NCBI RefSeq assembly: GCF_023898315.1
Contig: NC_064617.1
Location: 620,859,000-620,922,999, forward strand
Direction of reading: 5' to 3'
From: Schistocerca nitens
Taxonomy: Eukaryota; Arthropoda; Insecta; Orthoptera; Acrididae
DNA length: 64,000 nt
Positions 54,595 to 64,000 of this stretch are shown here, piece after piece (the first letter of the stretch is position 1; each line of letters opens with the position of its first letter). Below the pieces are notes generated by a model that searched no databases, was not told where the DNA came from, and saw nothing but the letters and a program-made list of their open reading frames with translations. The position numbers and the translations under genes are program-made.

Positions 54595-55950
54595 CAGGCA
54601 GTCAATTTGTTACAGTGTAACATCAATGAATCGTCGTGAATACTTGGCACACATAACGCAGTACATTTACGTTGTCTTCTCCAGGGAGAAGTGACTCTCA
54701 TTGATACCCAAAATCCGTCGCACCCTCTGTGGGGAAATTAACTGGCATCATCGAAATGTTTTTCGCATATACAGTGGACACCTTCATAGACAGGAAATTG
54801 TTGAATCAGAAGAATGTGTATCTCAAGGCGATTAAAAATAATACACACGGATTTGAACGTGATACACATTACATATAAAGCCTGCCCGTTGTTTATTCAG
54901 CTACAGTGACGATTTACGAGCGGCATACAATTGGCATCAAATGGATTGACTAATTAATAAATCTGATCACGAGTCACTTTGTACGGTGAGCATTTTTTTT
55001 CCTGCAATCGTATTTTCGAACTTAAATCTATCCAGTTAACATACACTACGCCTATACACAAAGACAGCATGTTCTGAATGCAGAAAATAGTTCGTGATTT
55101 TTTGGAACAAATATGGAATATTGACAGGGTTAGTTCCCTGTAATTATTTAAGTACTATTTCCTCACATGTATTTTCTCGAGACAAATAGAGAAATATGAC
55201 ATGTTGCATTTCATTCGCGTCAGTGTTGTAACGGACTTTCTCTGGTTATGATTTCCGCTAGACCAAGTGTACAAGCCCTCATCACAGTCATCCACATGAC
55301 ACATACACACTTGAAACTTCATAACATGTCTGTGGGAGGCTACGGCGAACCACCTCCACAAGGACATTTTTATGAGCGGCGGTGCAGGATTCCTGCCTCT
55401 GCTCCCCCTACACTCGTTCTCTGAGTACGGGACTACTTCGGCTTTTCGATGTTACAAATTAATACTATCAAAGTTAATTCATCAGCCAGTTTCTGTGCAC
55501 TCGTATTTTTATTGTAATACATCAGACTGATTAAATCTAGAAGACTTCCTGGCGAGTATTAATGGTATGCTGGATCGGATCATAACCCAAACCCCGGGCC
55601 GGTGACTTCCACCAGCAATACACTTACCAATTTGGCATTCCTAATACGCCTCGCCGCTTTAATGTGCCAATAACTAAGAGTGAAATAGTCATTCTAAGAT
55701 CAACATAAAGGGTAGAAGAATTTGGAATGATCAAAGGAATGTTGATCCAGAAGGCAAAGGAAACAACTGCGATAAAGACACAGGATGTGAATCCTCAGGA
55801 CATGTGGCGTGTAACTGAAAAAGTGTCATGATGATATCTCCATTGACGGAACATACCGGGCTAGTACCCCTTTCATATCACAGGGAGGGGACAGCCAAGG
55901 AGCAGGTCACCATAACAAAATGAATAACTAACGAAAGGATAACGTACTAC
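54595..55950. other. 1.35 kb without recognised gene
   Basis: No family was recognised. A short piece near 54,690-54,740 looks protein-like on the minus strand but is too short to call. Confidence 0.45.
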
Positions 55951-57930
55951 GAATAGTGGAATGGAATGTCAGGAGTTTGAACGTGATGTATATAATACAA
56001 AATAATAATAAAACTATAGATATATGGAAATAATGACATTAATTTTTCCGGCGTCTCGGACAAGCACAAAAAGCTGAACTATGCTGCCTGTAAATGTGTA
56101 AAGAATCTTTTCATATTAGTTCCACATAAACGAAATCCCTTTCTCTTGTAGATTTATGCTTACCAATAAATAATACTACATCTAATGGCCGTATCCACCT
56201 ACAAGATCTTGACCGTGTCCATCATTCCTTTTGTAATCGGATCTTCGTAATAACTCCAATGTATACAGGTGGGCTTCTTGGGTTTTTATATATTGCAGTA
56301 CTACTTGAGATGACGATTCAAACAATATTTCACTGTGAGTTAATACCATTTTATTCCTTCTATGCACATCAAAAATAAAGCCTTTTTACTTATTCTCACA
56401 ACCAAAATGACTACCGCCGATTACGCTCCAAAGTAGAGTGCGTCTACCTTTGTTCACTAACAGAGAGCGAGACCTTCGTCTTACCGAGGAACAGGAAAAA
56501 ATCCTATGTTTTTTTAACATTTCAAAGTCAAAGATACATGACGGTAGACACAGGCTCTACGCTGTGCCTGCGCTTTACCTTTCCTCTTTGCCTTTGAAGA
56601 AAACGAAAACATAAAACAAGAAATGCAAATGGTACATCACTTGCAGAAGCCAGAAAATCTGAAATGAGAAAGGTTACGTCTCACTTTATATATAGTGGGA
56701 CATCAGTGAAATGAAATGGAAAGAAGACAACGACTTTTGGTAAGACTAATTCAGGGTTATACCAACAACAGCAGAAAACAGTAATTCAGTGCTTAAGGGG
56801 AGATGAAAATCTAACAGTCATGGGGTATTCGAATAAGGTTGTAGGGTAAGGAATAAAAAGTGGGTAAGGGAGAACATGGCCTTGGCAGTTCGAATGATAG
56901 AGGAGAGAGACTACTGGAGTTCTGCAATGAATTTCAGATGGTAATAGCGAATAATCGGTTCAAGAATGACAAGGGGAGAAGGTATATGGAAAAGGCAGGG
57001 ACATACGGGAAGATTCCAGTTGGATTATATCGTCATTAGGCATATATACCGAAATCAGATATTGGATTATAAGGGGTACCCAGGATCTGATGTAGACTCA
57101 CATCACAAATTAGCAAAGATGGCTAAGAAACTAGTAAGGAAGAACCAATATGGGAAGAAGTGGGATACGGAAATGCTAATGAATTAAGAGATGTGCTTGA
57201 AGTCCTCTGAGATTATAGATAACGCGATAATGAATAGCCTAGCAGGCAGTACAATTGAAGAGAAATAGACATGTCTAAAAGGGACATTCACAGAATTTGG
57301 AAAGAAAAACATAGGTATAAGGTAAACAACTACGAATAAACCATGAGTAACAGAAAAAATGCTTCATCTGATCGACTAAAGAAGTAAGTACAAAAATATT
57401 CACGGGAAATCATGAATACGGAAATGCAAGTCACTTAGGAATGAAATAAATACAGTGCAGGGAAGCCAAGGTGAAACGGTTATATGGAAAATGTGAATAA
57501 ACCGAAAAAAGAAATGATTGTCGGAAGGACTAAATCGCTGTACAGAAAAGACGAAACTACCTTCGGCGGAGTTAAAAGCACTCGCTGCTAAATGCAGAGG
57601 AGAGAGCGGATTGGTTGAAAGAGAACATGGAATGCCTCTAGGAGAGGGAGGACCTGCCTGATGACGTGATGGAAGGAGAAGCAGAAGACGAATTAGAAGT
57701 GATAGTGGTCCCATATTAGAATCAGAATTTAAAACAGCTTTGGACGACTTAAGGTCTAATACGGCAGAATGGGTAGATACCATTCCATCGGAATTCCGGA
57801 AATCATTGGCAAAAGTGACAACAAAATGACTATTCAGGTTGGTGTGTAGAAATGAGGCTGGCGATGTAGCATCACACTTTCGAAAAAAACTTCCAGGGCC
57901 GACTAGTGGGAGAATTATCGCACAATCAGC
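55951..57930 (+). pseudogene. RTE-like LINE, 5' part: endonuclease and RT N-terminus
   Basis: Plus strand. At 55951-55990 the piece IVEWNVRSLNVM resembles the endonuclease start. After an unrelated-looking ~640 bp (about 56,000-56,640) the endonuclease resumes: LLEFCNEFQMVIANNRFKND, then FQLDYIVIRHIYRNQILDYK and GSDVDSHHKLAKM (catalytic SDH is SHH-like here). From 57,200 to 57,930 broken frames carry the linker and RT start, including TALDDLRSNTAEWVDTIPSE. The RT continues at 60,498 beyond a Kolobok-like insertion. Many stops: a dead copy. Confidence 0.7.
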
Positions 57931-57934
57931 TTAA

Positions 57935-60493
57935 GGGGGCATTGTACGTGAAATTTTTTGAAATTTGACATTTTCTGTTTTCTACTCCATAATGTACTTT
58001 GGAATTTCATGAACATTTCCGTATGCAATTCATTAAAATCAGACAATTGTGGGACCTTCAAATAATATTTTGAATGTTGACCTGTGACTGTCAAATTTCT
58101 TGGCAACTCATACACTGCCACAGTTGAGGAGCTATATCTTGGGAACTACACAGTCTAGCAGGCTGTGAATTGCTTTGTTTTGTGCCTACTGCTACGTCTC
58201 GGAAGTTGGAATTACGAATAAACAAATCAGCCCTCTGCTTCTGATAATAGTTTTCATTGAAAGTAGTGTGATTATCGGTTAGTTTTGTAGTAAGCTAACT
58301 TCTATTGCTTTTATACGTAAATAAAATGACTAAGCATAAAAGAAACTTCTAGAAACGTTAATTTGAAGGTAACAAATATGTGAGACCTGCATTTTCTTCT
58401 GAATTACTTGAAAACACGTGTGCTAGCAGTGGAGGAATCCACGATAATGTTTCTGAAGTGACCACACCTCCTAGTGCATCGAAATGGAAAGTAATTTTAG
58501 AAACGGGTGGCAGTGGTAAAATTTATGATATTATCGACAACGTCATTAATGATCTGCAAATCCTTTCACAAATTCTTTCTGAAACGGTCTCTTGCTGTCT
58601 TTGTGGTGGTGAAGTTAAGCTTCGTGATGATATTGGAGCTATAATAGGTGTTGTGTCTAAATTAATTATTAAATGCCAGATGTGGAAAAACGAAAAAGCA
58701 TTTCATACTCCATCAAAGTGTTCAGGTAATGAATTGTGTGAAACTAATGTGAGACTGCTCTAAGGCCTTAATGCATAGGTGAAGGTGCAAGAGCTGGTAA
58801 TGTTCTCTGCACTGTGTTGAATTTGCCAAAACCACTTTCTAGGTATACGAAATATGTAACAGCAATTGGGGACTCTGTAAATGCTGTGGCTGAAGATTCG
58901 GTGGATGCTGCTACATCAGAAGCTGTTGAACAAAATGAGGGTGACACAGACATCAGCACTGATGTAGATGAATCCTGGCAAAAGCGTGGGTTTAGCTGTA
59001 AAAAAGGTGTTACATCTGCAATAAGTATTGACACTGGAAAAGTTTATGATTTTGAAGTTCTCAGTAAGCACGGCCAAGGTTGTACAGTGAACCAGAAGAA
59101 CAGGTTGCTTCATAAGCAACAGTGTATAAACATTATGATGGCACAAGTGAAGGAATGGTGGTAAAAGGAGCAGTTAACATTTTCCAGCCTTCGCAGAAGG
59201 AGAGAGGTGTCAGATATGTGAATTACTTAGGTCATGGAGACAACAAGGCTTTCATTGCAGTACAAAACATTTGATGTTCCTATACAAAAACTTGAGTGTG
59301 TAGGACATTTCAAGAAAAGGATGTGAACACGTCTGCGTAACCTAAAAACCAAGCTGGGTAACACAAAACTGTGTGATGGCAAGACAATAAAATGTGCAGA
59401 AAGACTAATGGACAAAGTATTTGATGAATTACAGGAATATTATGGGATGGCCATTAGAGGTAACTGTGACAATTTAGAGAAGATGAAGAGAGCTGTGTGG
59501 AGCACTTTCTTTCATCAAATATCAACTGATAAAAACCCATGTCATGCTTTGTGTCCACCTCCACCAACCATCTGGTGTAAATACAGGCAAGATGAACTTT
59601 CTCGCACCCTGTATGAATTTACACATAAACATTCTCTTCCTTTAGCAGTAATGAAGGCAATCAAACCTATTTACAGAGATTTGGCAGATCATGAGCTACT
59701 AAAGAAGTGTTTAAATGGGAAGACCCAAATGTGAATGAGTCCTTCAATAATGTTGTGTGGTGCCGTCTGCCTAAGAATGTATTAGTTGGTCTTATGACTC
59801 TAAAGTTAACAGTGTCTGATGCTGTAATAGCTTTTAAAGATAGAACTATGAAAGACTTAAGCTTCTGCAGAAGTTAGGCGTAAGATTTGGCCAGTATATA
59901 GCTAAAGGACTGTGTGAACTGGATGAGCTTCACGTACCTGAAGCAGAGTTAGCTGCTCAGCAAATTACAAAAGAAGCAAGAAAGAAAAGGAGGAGGCAAG
60001 CACTGGGCTGTTGTGACACTGAAGAAGACACAGGCTGTGGGCCAGGGCAATTCTAGTGCAAAAAGATGCAGAAATGTAAGTCTGTTTAAGAATTTGTGCC
60101 ATTTCTTTTTAAAACCTAATATCTCTTAACTACATTTTTTTCAATTAATGACCTGTTTTCTAAAAAAGTACTGATGGTAGAGACATGAAATTTTCACAGC
60201 TTACCAAGTGTGAGATTCAACACATATAGAACTAGAATAATTAAAATATCCCAAGTTGTTTTGTTTTTATGATCATTTATTTACAAAATTCTGTCAAAAT
60301 AATTGAGTATTTTTTTTAAAAAGATAACATGTCCCTCATTACAATTTTAGTAATGATTCTCGTTAAGTGTATCTAGAAATGTGCATTCAATAATTATAGA
60401 AAATTGTAAGTTGGTATCTTAAATAGTTTCCAAAATAATGGGACACAAAATTCGATAATTTTACATTGGCTGCATAGCATATACAATTTCCCC
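57935..60493 (+). mobile_element. Kolobok-like DNA transposon with TTAA target site
   Basis: Flanked by TTAA (57931-57934 and 60494-60497). Ends read GGGGGCATTGTACGTGAAAT on the left and GGGGAAATTGTATATGC as the right complement, an imperfect terminal repeat. The 2,559-bp element interrupts the RT of an RTE-like LINE. TTAA duplication plus G-run ends and the encoded protein suggest Kolobok rather than piggyBac, whose ends start CCC. Confidence 0.8.
58326..60056 (+). pseudogene. Transposase of the 'Mutator-like domain' / Kolobok kind, decayed
   Basis: Plus-strand pieces in several frames: ENTCASSGGIHDNVSE, VSCCLCGGEV (Cys pair), MSAISIDTGKVYDFEVLSKH-like ISIDTGKVYDFEVLSKHGQG (DDE first-Asp block), RGVRYVNYLGHGDNKAF (normally GDGD; here GHGD, so one Asp is His), ECVGHFKKRM-like block, MAIRGNCDNLEKMKRAVWST, DELSRTLYEFTHKHSLPLAV, then NESFNNVVWCRLPKN and VRFGQYIAKGLCELDELHVP. 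I recognise this as the protein often annotated with a Mutator-like transposase domain in insects. Stops near 58760, 59162, 59325 and 59730 disable it. Confidence 0.7.
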
Positions 60494-60497
60494 TTAA

Positions 60498-61645
60498 CAG
60501 TTCATGCATTCAAGATTCTAAGAAGAATGATATGCAGATGAACGGAGAAGAAAGTTGAGGATATGTTAGATGACGAACAGTTTGGCTTTAGGAAAGCTAA
60601 AGGCACCAGAGAGGCAGTTCTGACGTTATGGTTGATAACGGAAGCGAGACTGAGGAAATATCTAGACACTTTCATAAGATTTATCGGCCTGGAGGAAGCA
60701 TTCGACAATGTAAAATGGTGCAAAGTGTTCGTGACTCAGTTAAAAATAGGGTAAGTTATAGAAAATACGGATAATTTACAATATGTGAAAGTAAACAGTA
60801 AAATTGGAAGACCGAGAAACAGGTGCACGATTTGAAAAGAGTCTGTTCAGTCTATAAATCGAAGAAAGAAATTTAAGAAAGTTTGAGGAGTGGGATTAAA
60901 AGCGTATTTAGAAGGATAACTAATAAAATTAGGTGATGACATTGCTATCCTCAGTGAAAGCGAAGAGGCATTACTGGATCTGTTGAATGGAATAAACAGT
61001 ATAATGAGTATAGAATATTGATTGAGAGTAAATCGAAGGAAGACGACAGTGATAAGTAGCAGGAATGAGACCAGCGGGAAGCTTAACACCAGATCTCGGG
61101 TTCACGAAGTAGACGAAGTTAAAGAAATCTACTACCTAGGCAGTAGATAACCCATGATGGGAGGAGCAAGGATATAAAAATCCGACTATCTCTGGAAAGA
61201 ACGGCATTCCTGGCGAAAAGAAGTCTACTAGTATCAATCGTAGGCCTTAGTTTCAGGAAGAAATTTCTTAGTATGTACATTTCGAGTACAGCATTATTTG
61301 GTAGTGAAACATGAACTGCTCGAAAGCCTAAACAGAAAGGAATCGAACCACTTGAGAAGTCGTGTTGAAAATAATGTGGACTAATAAGCTAAGGAATGAG
61401 GAGGTTCTCCGAAGATTTGCCGAGGAAAGTGATGTACGGAAAATACTGTAAGAAGAAGGGACGGGATGATAGGTTATCTGTTAAGACATTTAGGACAAAA
61501 TTACAGAGGAAGCTAGGGATTGGAATGGATCTAGAAAATAATTTCGTACGTATATGAGAAGAAAAGGTTGGCACAGGAGAGAAATTCGTGGTGGGTCGCT
61601 TCTAAACAGGCAGAAGACTGATGAGTTAAAAAAAAAGTGTGACTA
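60498..61645 (+). pseudogene. RTE-like LINE, 3' part: RT palm, thumb and tail
   Basis: Continues the LINE from 57,930. Pieces: VEDMLDDEQFGFRKAKGTRE, AVLTLWLITEARLRK, FIRFIGLEEAFDNVKW (motif A; the usual Asp of VDLE is Gly), LGDDIAILSESEEALLDLLN (catalytic box, LGDD for FADD), then SALFGSETWTARKPKQK-like tail and VLRRFAEES. Stops and shifts are frequent. The tail closely resembles the LINE 3' end at 10,138-11,217, suggesting the same family. Confidence 0.8.
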
Positions 61646-62030
61646 AGCCACTTCCAGAAGTATTTAGTGTTTCTCCTCATTGCATTGCTGGTTGGAAAGA
61701 CATGCGAATGAGCCATGGTGGAGTTTGGATTGTAGGAGATTGTTATTGGATCAGTGAAGCTTCAAAGTGAACCGTAAGTCATGTTTGTATTGCTAGTTAG
61801 GTAAGATAGCTCCTTTCAAAGATTCAAGTCGGAGACTGAACCACTTTCTGGCACCTAATTTTACGCTTGCAGAAACTTACATAGCATCGCACAGTACATT
61901 GCAAAAAGAAATATTCAACAGGAACTCCAGTGACAGATAGTGCAACAGGGCGTTCAGCAAGACCATGAAGGTAAGTATGAAAGATTCGAGGTAATACGGG
62001 CATAGGCGCAATCGTTCTTCATGGGAATCA
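61646..62030. other. LINE 3' untranslated or unrecognised sequence
   Basis: About 385 bp after the LINE coding end with no clear feature. Confidence 0.45.
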
Positions 62031-62125
62031 TTCGAGAATTGAACAGGAAAAAGGGGAAGTGACAGCGGTGCACAAACTAGCCTCCGCCACATATCTTAAG
62101 GTGGCTTACGGAGAACAGATGTCAG
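62031..62125 (+). repeat. LINE 3' tail fragment of another family
   Basis: The stretch 'gaacaggaaaaaggggaagt' followed by 'ctccgccacatatcttaagg' and 'gtggcttacggag' is a repeat tail I recognise from orthopteran LINEs. No coding part is attached. Confidence 0.5.
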
Positions 62126-62570
62126 TATTTTAGAGTTATTTTTACCTCCTGAAGACAGCTGGCTCTAAGAATGCACAAGGTACTTCTCAAGCTGCAGCCA
62201 AGTTTAGTGACAAACAGAAACAGCTGATCATGAAAGTAATGGTGTTATAGAAGACGATGAATGGGCAGAAGAAGAATTTCTCGGAAAAAAACAAGAAATA
62301 CTTAGACCATCTAATATTTTCACGGAAAAAAACAGTTTCAATTACGAATAGCAGGGCGGTGCATTAACATTTTATAAAACAACTCGGCATGTCGTTGAGA
62401 GGACGATGAATTTCAGAAATTTTTCAGGGACTTGCAAGCTGCAATGGACAAAGTTCTTTATATAGATTTTGAAATTGATATCAGGGTCGACGAATCTGCA
62501 CTGCAAGTCCAAGCAGGACCGTGAGAGACAAAAAGGTCAAAGCTGTCACGATGTCATATATGACAACGAT
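62126..62570. other. No gene seen
   Basis: About 445 bp. Acidic/Lys-rich readings are present but no known motif. Confidence 0.45.
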
Positions 62571-62574
62571 TTAA

Positions 62575-64000
62575 CCCTTTCAGACCTGGTGGTCACAATT
62601 GTGTACATAAAGTTTGTTCACTAATATTTCGCTGACAAGAAATGTCAGGTGCATCCAAACCCACTTTTCCCATTTGTGTATGTTTCTTTTAGCCATTCTC
62701 CAGCAGCTGCTGCTCTCTTGTGAGCAGTCTGTGAACCACATAGCAAAATATACTCTCTGGTGTTGTCTCTCTGTGGGAAGCCATTACTCGTTGACATTAT
62801 TGCTATAATAGTCACATTGTGGGTTTTGTTCATGAATGTTTTGTGTGATTTCCTTCTTTTGGAAACATTAGACATTCTTTCAGCGGAATTTTCAGCAATT
62901 TTATTCAGTTCATATTTGTGTTATGTATCAGGTAAGACTAATGTACACATTTGTGTACAACAGGTCCTTAATGGTGTAAAATAGAAAAAAATAACCTAAA
63001 ATGTGTGTCAGCTATATTTGCATGGCTATGGTAGTTACGTATGGGAATTTTTCAATTAATTTCAGTATCAGCAGCAAGAAAGGAGAATAACTGACCTGTA
63101 CATATGATTTTATTTTATATTGCTGGCTTTTGACTTACAAATATGGATAAGAAATATCTTTCTGTGGAGAAAGATTGGGACTTGATTATGGTGGCGTTTC
63201 TGACATTAGTTTGAGAGGAGATGAGGATGACAGTGTACCACTTATTGAAAGGCAGGCTCCACAAATAGTAAGACGTGTTGGAGCAAATAAAGTGGGCGTG
63301 AATGATGTGTGTAGAGACACCATATCTGAAGATGAAGATGATGGAGAGGTAGTGGATGATGAAAAGAACTTTTTATGCAATGAAAACAACCCAGAATTGA
63401 ATAACCTGTGTGACAACGTGATGGTGACACCTAAAGAATCCATAAAATGGAAACGCAAGCCTCTAAGTACCATTGCAGAAACATACAAAGCTCCAAATTT
63501 CGAAGAATCTCTCTTGTGTTCTCCAATGCAATACTTCAAAAGATATATACCACATGATCTGTTCACTAGCATGGCAACACATGCTCATATTTATGCATTA
63601 CAATGAGGCAATATCTCATTCAAGCAGACAACTCCTCAAGCATAAGAGATGCTATTTGGTTTGCATATATTGACTGGCACCTTGAAATTTCCCAGATTAT
63701 GAATGTATTGTGATACAAGCCTGAAGGTAAATGTATTTTGGGAAAACATGTCACGAGACAGATTTTTAGAATTACGAACAAATTTACACTTGGTTAACAA
63801 TCTGGAAAAGCCACCTGAAAATAAGTATAAATTTTACAAAGTCAGGCCAATTTACTCAGCCGTTCGAAAATGCTGCAGTGAACTTCCTATAGAAGAGAAT
63901 GTTGGTGTCAGTGAAGGAATTATTCCTTTCACTGGGAAGTTTTCTGCAAAGCAGTGTGTCAAGGGGAAACCAAGTCCATGGGGAATCAAAGTCTTCATGT
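62575..64000 (+). mobile_element. piggyBac-type transposon, 5' part (runs off the window)
   Basis: Begins at TTAA (62571-62574) followed by CCCTTTCAGACCTGGTGGTC, the TTAA-CCC start expected of piggyBac. A subterminal inverted motif (cacaattgtgtacata near 62595, and tgtacacatttgtgtac near 62942-62958) may bind the transposase. The transposase gene follows; the other end is outside the window. Confidence 0.8.
63143..64000 (+). pseudogene. piggyBac transposase, N-terminal half, decayed
   Basis: A possible start is ATG 63143 (MDKKYLSVEKDWD), with a shift before 63175. The acidic N-terminal part reads TISEDEDDGEVVDDEKNF. Then comes the start of the DDE region: CSPMQYFKRYIPHDLFTSMA, after a frame change SRDRFLELRTNLHLVNN, then the block VSEGIIPFTGKFSAKQCVKG and PSPWGIKVF. 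In active enzymes this block carries the first catalytic Asp (DE-xx-PFKGR); here the position is Ser (VSEG). It has a stop at 63604-63606 and further shifts. Such enzymes excise precisely at TTAA. Confidence 0.85.

Noticed and set aside
57935..60493. piggyBac assignment for the TTAA element
   Set aside because: The ends begin with GGGG rather than CCC, and the encoded blocks do not resemble the piggyBac transposase seen at 63-64 kb.
1..64000. CRISPR arrays, rRNA genes, bacterial operons
   Set aside because: No spaced identical repeats, rRNA blocks or clustered intact genes are present; the sequence is insect repeat DNA.

Overview
The window looks like intergenic, transposon-packed DNA of a large insect genome, most likely a grasshopper or locust (Schistocerca-like). 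The main reason is a repeated ~190-bp tRNA-derived SINE (class II tRNA-like head, tail rich in 'aacctaactaacctaagg') that I recognise as typical of Schistocerca. Other reasons are the mix of RTE, CR1-like, Gypsy, Tc1/mariner, hAT, Kolobok-like and piggyBac relics and the lack of any convincing host gene. The species is an inference. No bacterial operons, rRNA or CRISPR arrays are present.

Layout. 1-3.56 kb: a minus-strand Gypsy-type LTR retrotransposon (RT, protease, gag, leader, probable LTR) hit by four SINEs. 3.57-4.23 kb: a foldback element built of tRNA-like units. 4.86-7.65 kb: a complete-ended but dead hAT element with a perfect 8-bp target duplication. 8-11.2 kb: SINEs, LINE 3' ends and a mariner relic; one LINE tail carries two SINEs and a 192-bp hairpin element. 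11.2-14.4 kb: a CR1-like LINE (SGNH/esterase-type ORF1 and endonuclease) split by a Tc1-like transposon with an intact 340-codon transposase gene, whose end was then hit by a SINE with a different tRNA head. 15.4-18.8 kb: a gag gene plus an upstream ~99 % identical copy of its 3' 720 bp. 19.4-20.7 kb: a mariner-like element with ~485-bp inverted termini. 23.2-28.2 kb: two RTE LINEs in head-to-head orientation around a Tc1 relic. 28.2-31.6 kb: almost no recognisable repeats. 31.6-32.5 kb: Jockey-like LINE relic. 33.5-34.3 kb: deleted Tc1. 35.8-39.6 kb: a Tc1 element with a hAT element inserted in it. 40-42.7 kb: SINE, mariner relic, Penelope-like terminus. 43.2-47.3 kb: plus-strand Gypsy pol and 3' LTR. 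49.4-52.3 kb: mariner-like element with a Tc1 and a LINE tail inside it. 54 kb: a third SINE type and a 153-bp hairpin element. 56-61.6 kb: an RTE-like LINE split by a Kolobok-like TTAA transposon. 62.6-64 kb: start of a piggyBac element that runs off the window.

No gene network is visible. The content is a record of successive insertions, and target-site duplications let the order of many events be read. Only the Tc1-like transposase at 12,267-13,289 looks intact; nearly all other coding remnants carry stops, frameshifts, truncations or lost catalytic residues. The observations most worth follow-up are the asymmetric hairpin elements with ~14-bp target duplications, the duplicated gag 3' end, the exchange of SINE heads and tails, and the layered insertions whose boundaries are exact to the base.
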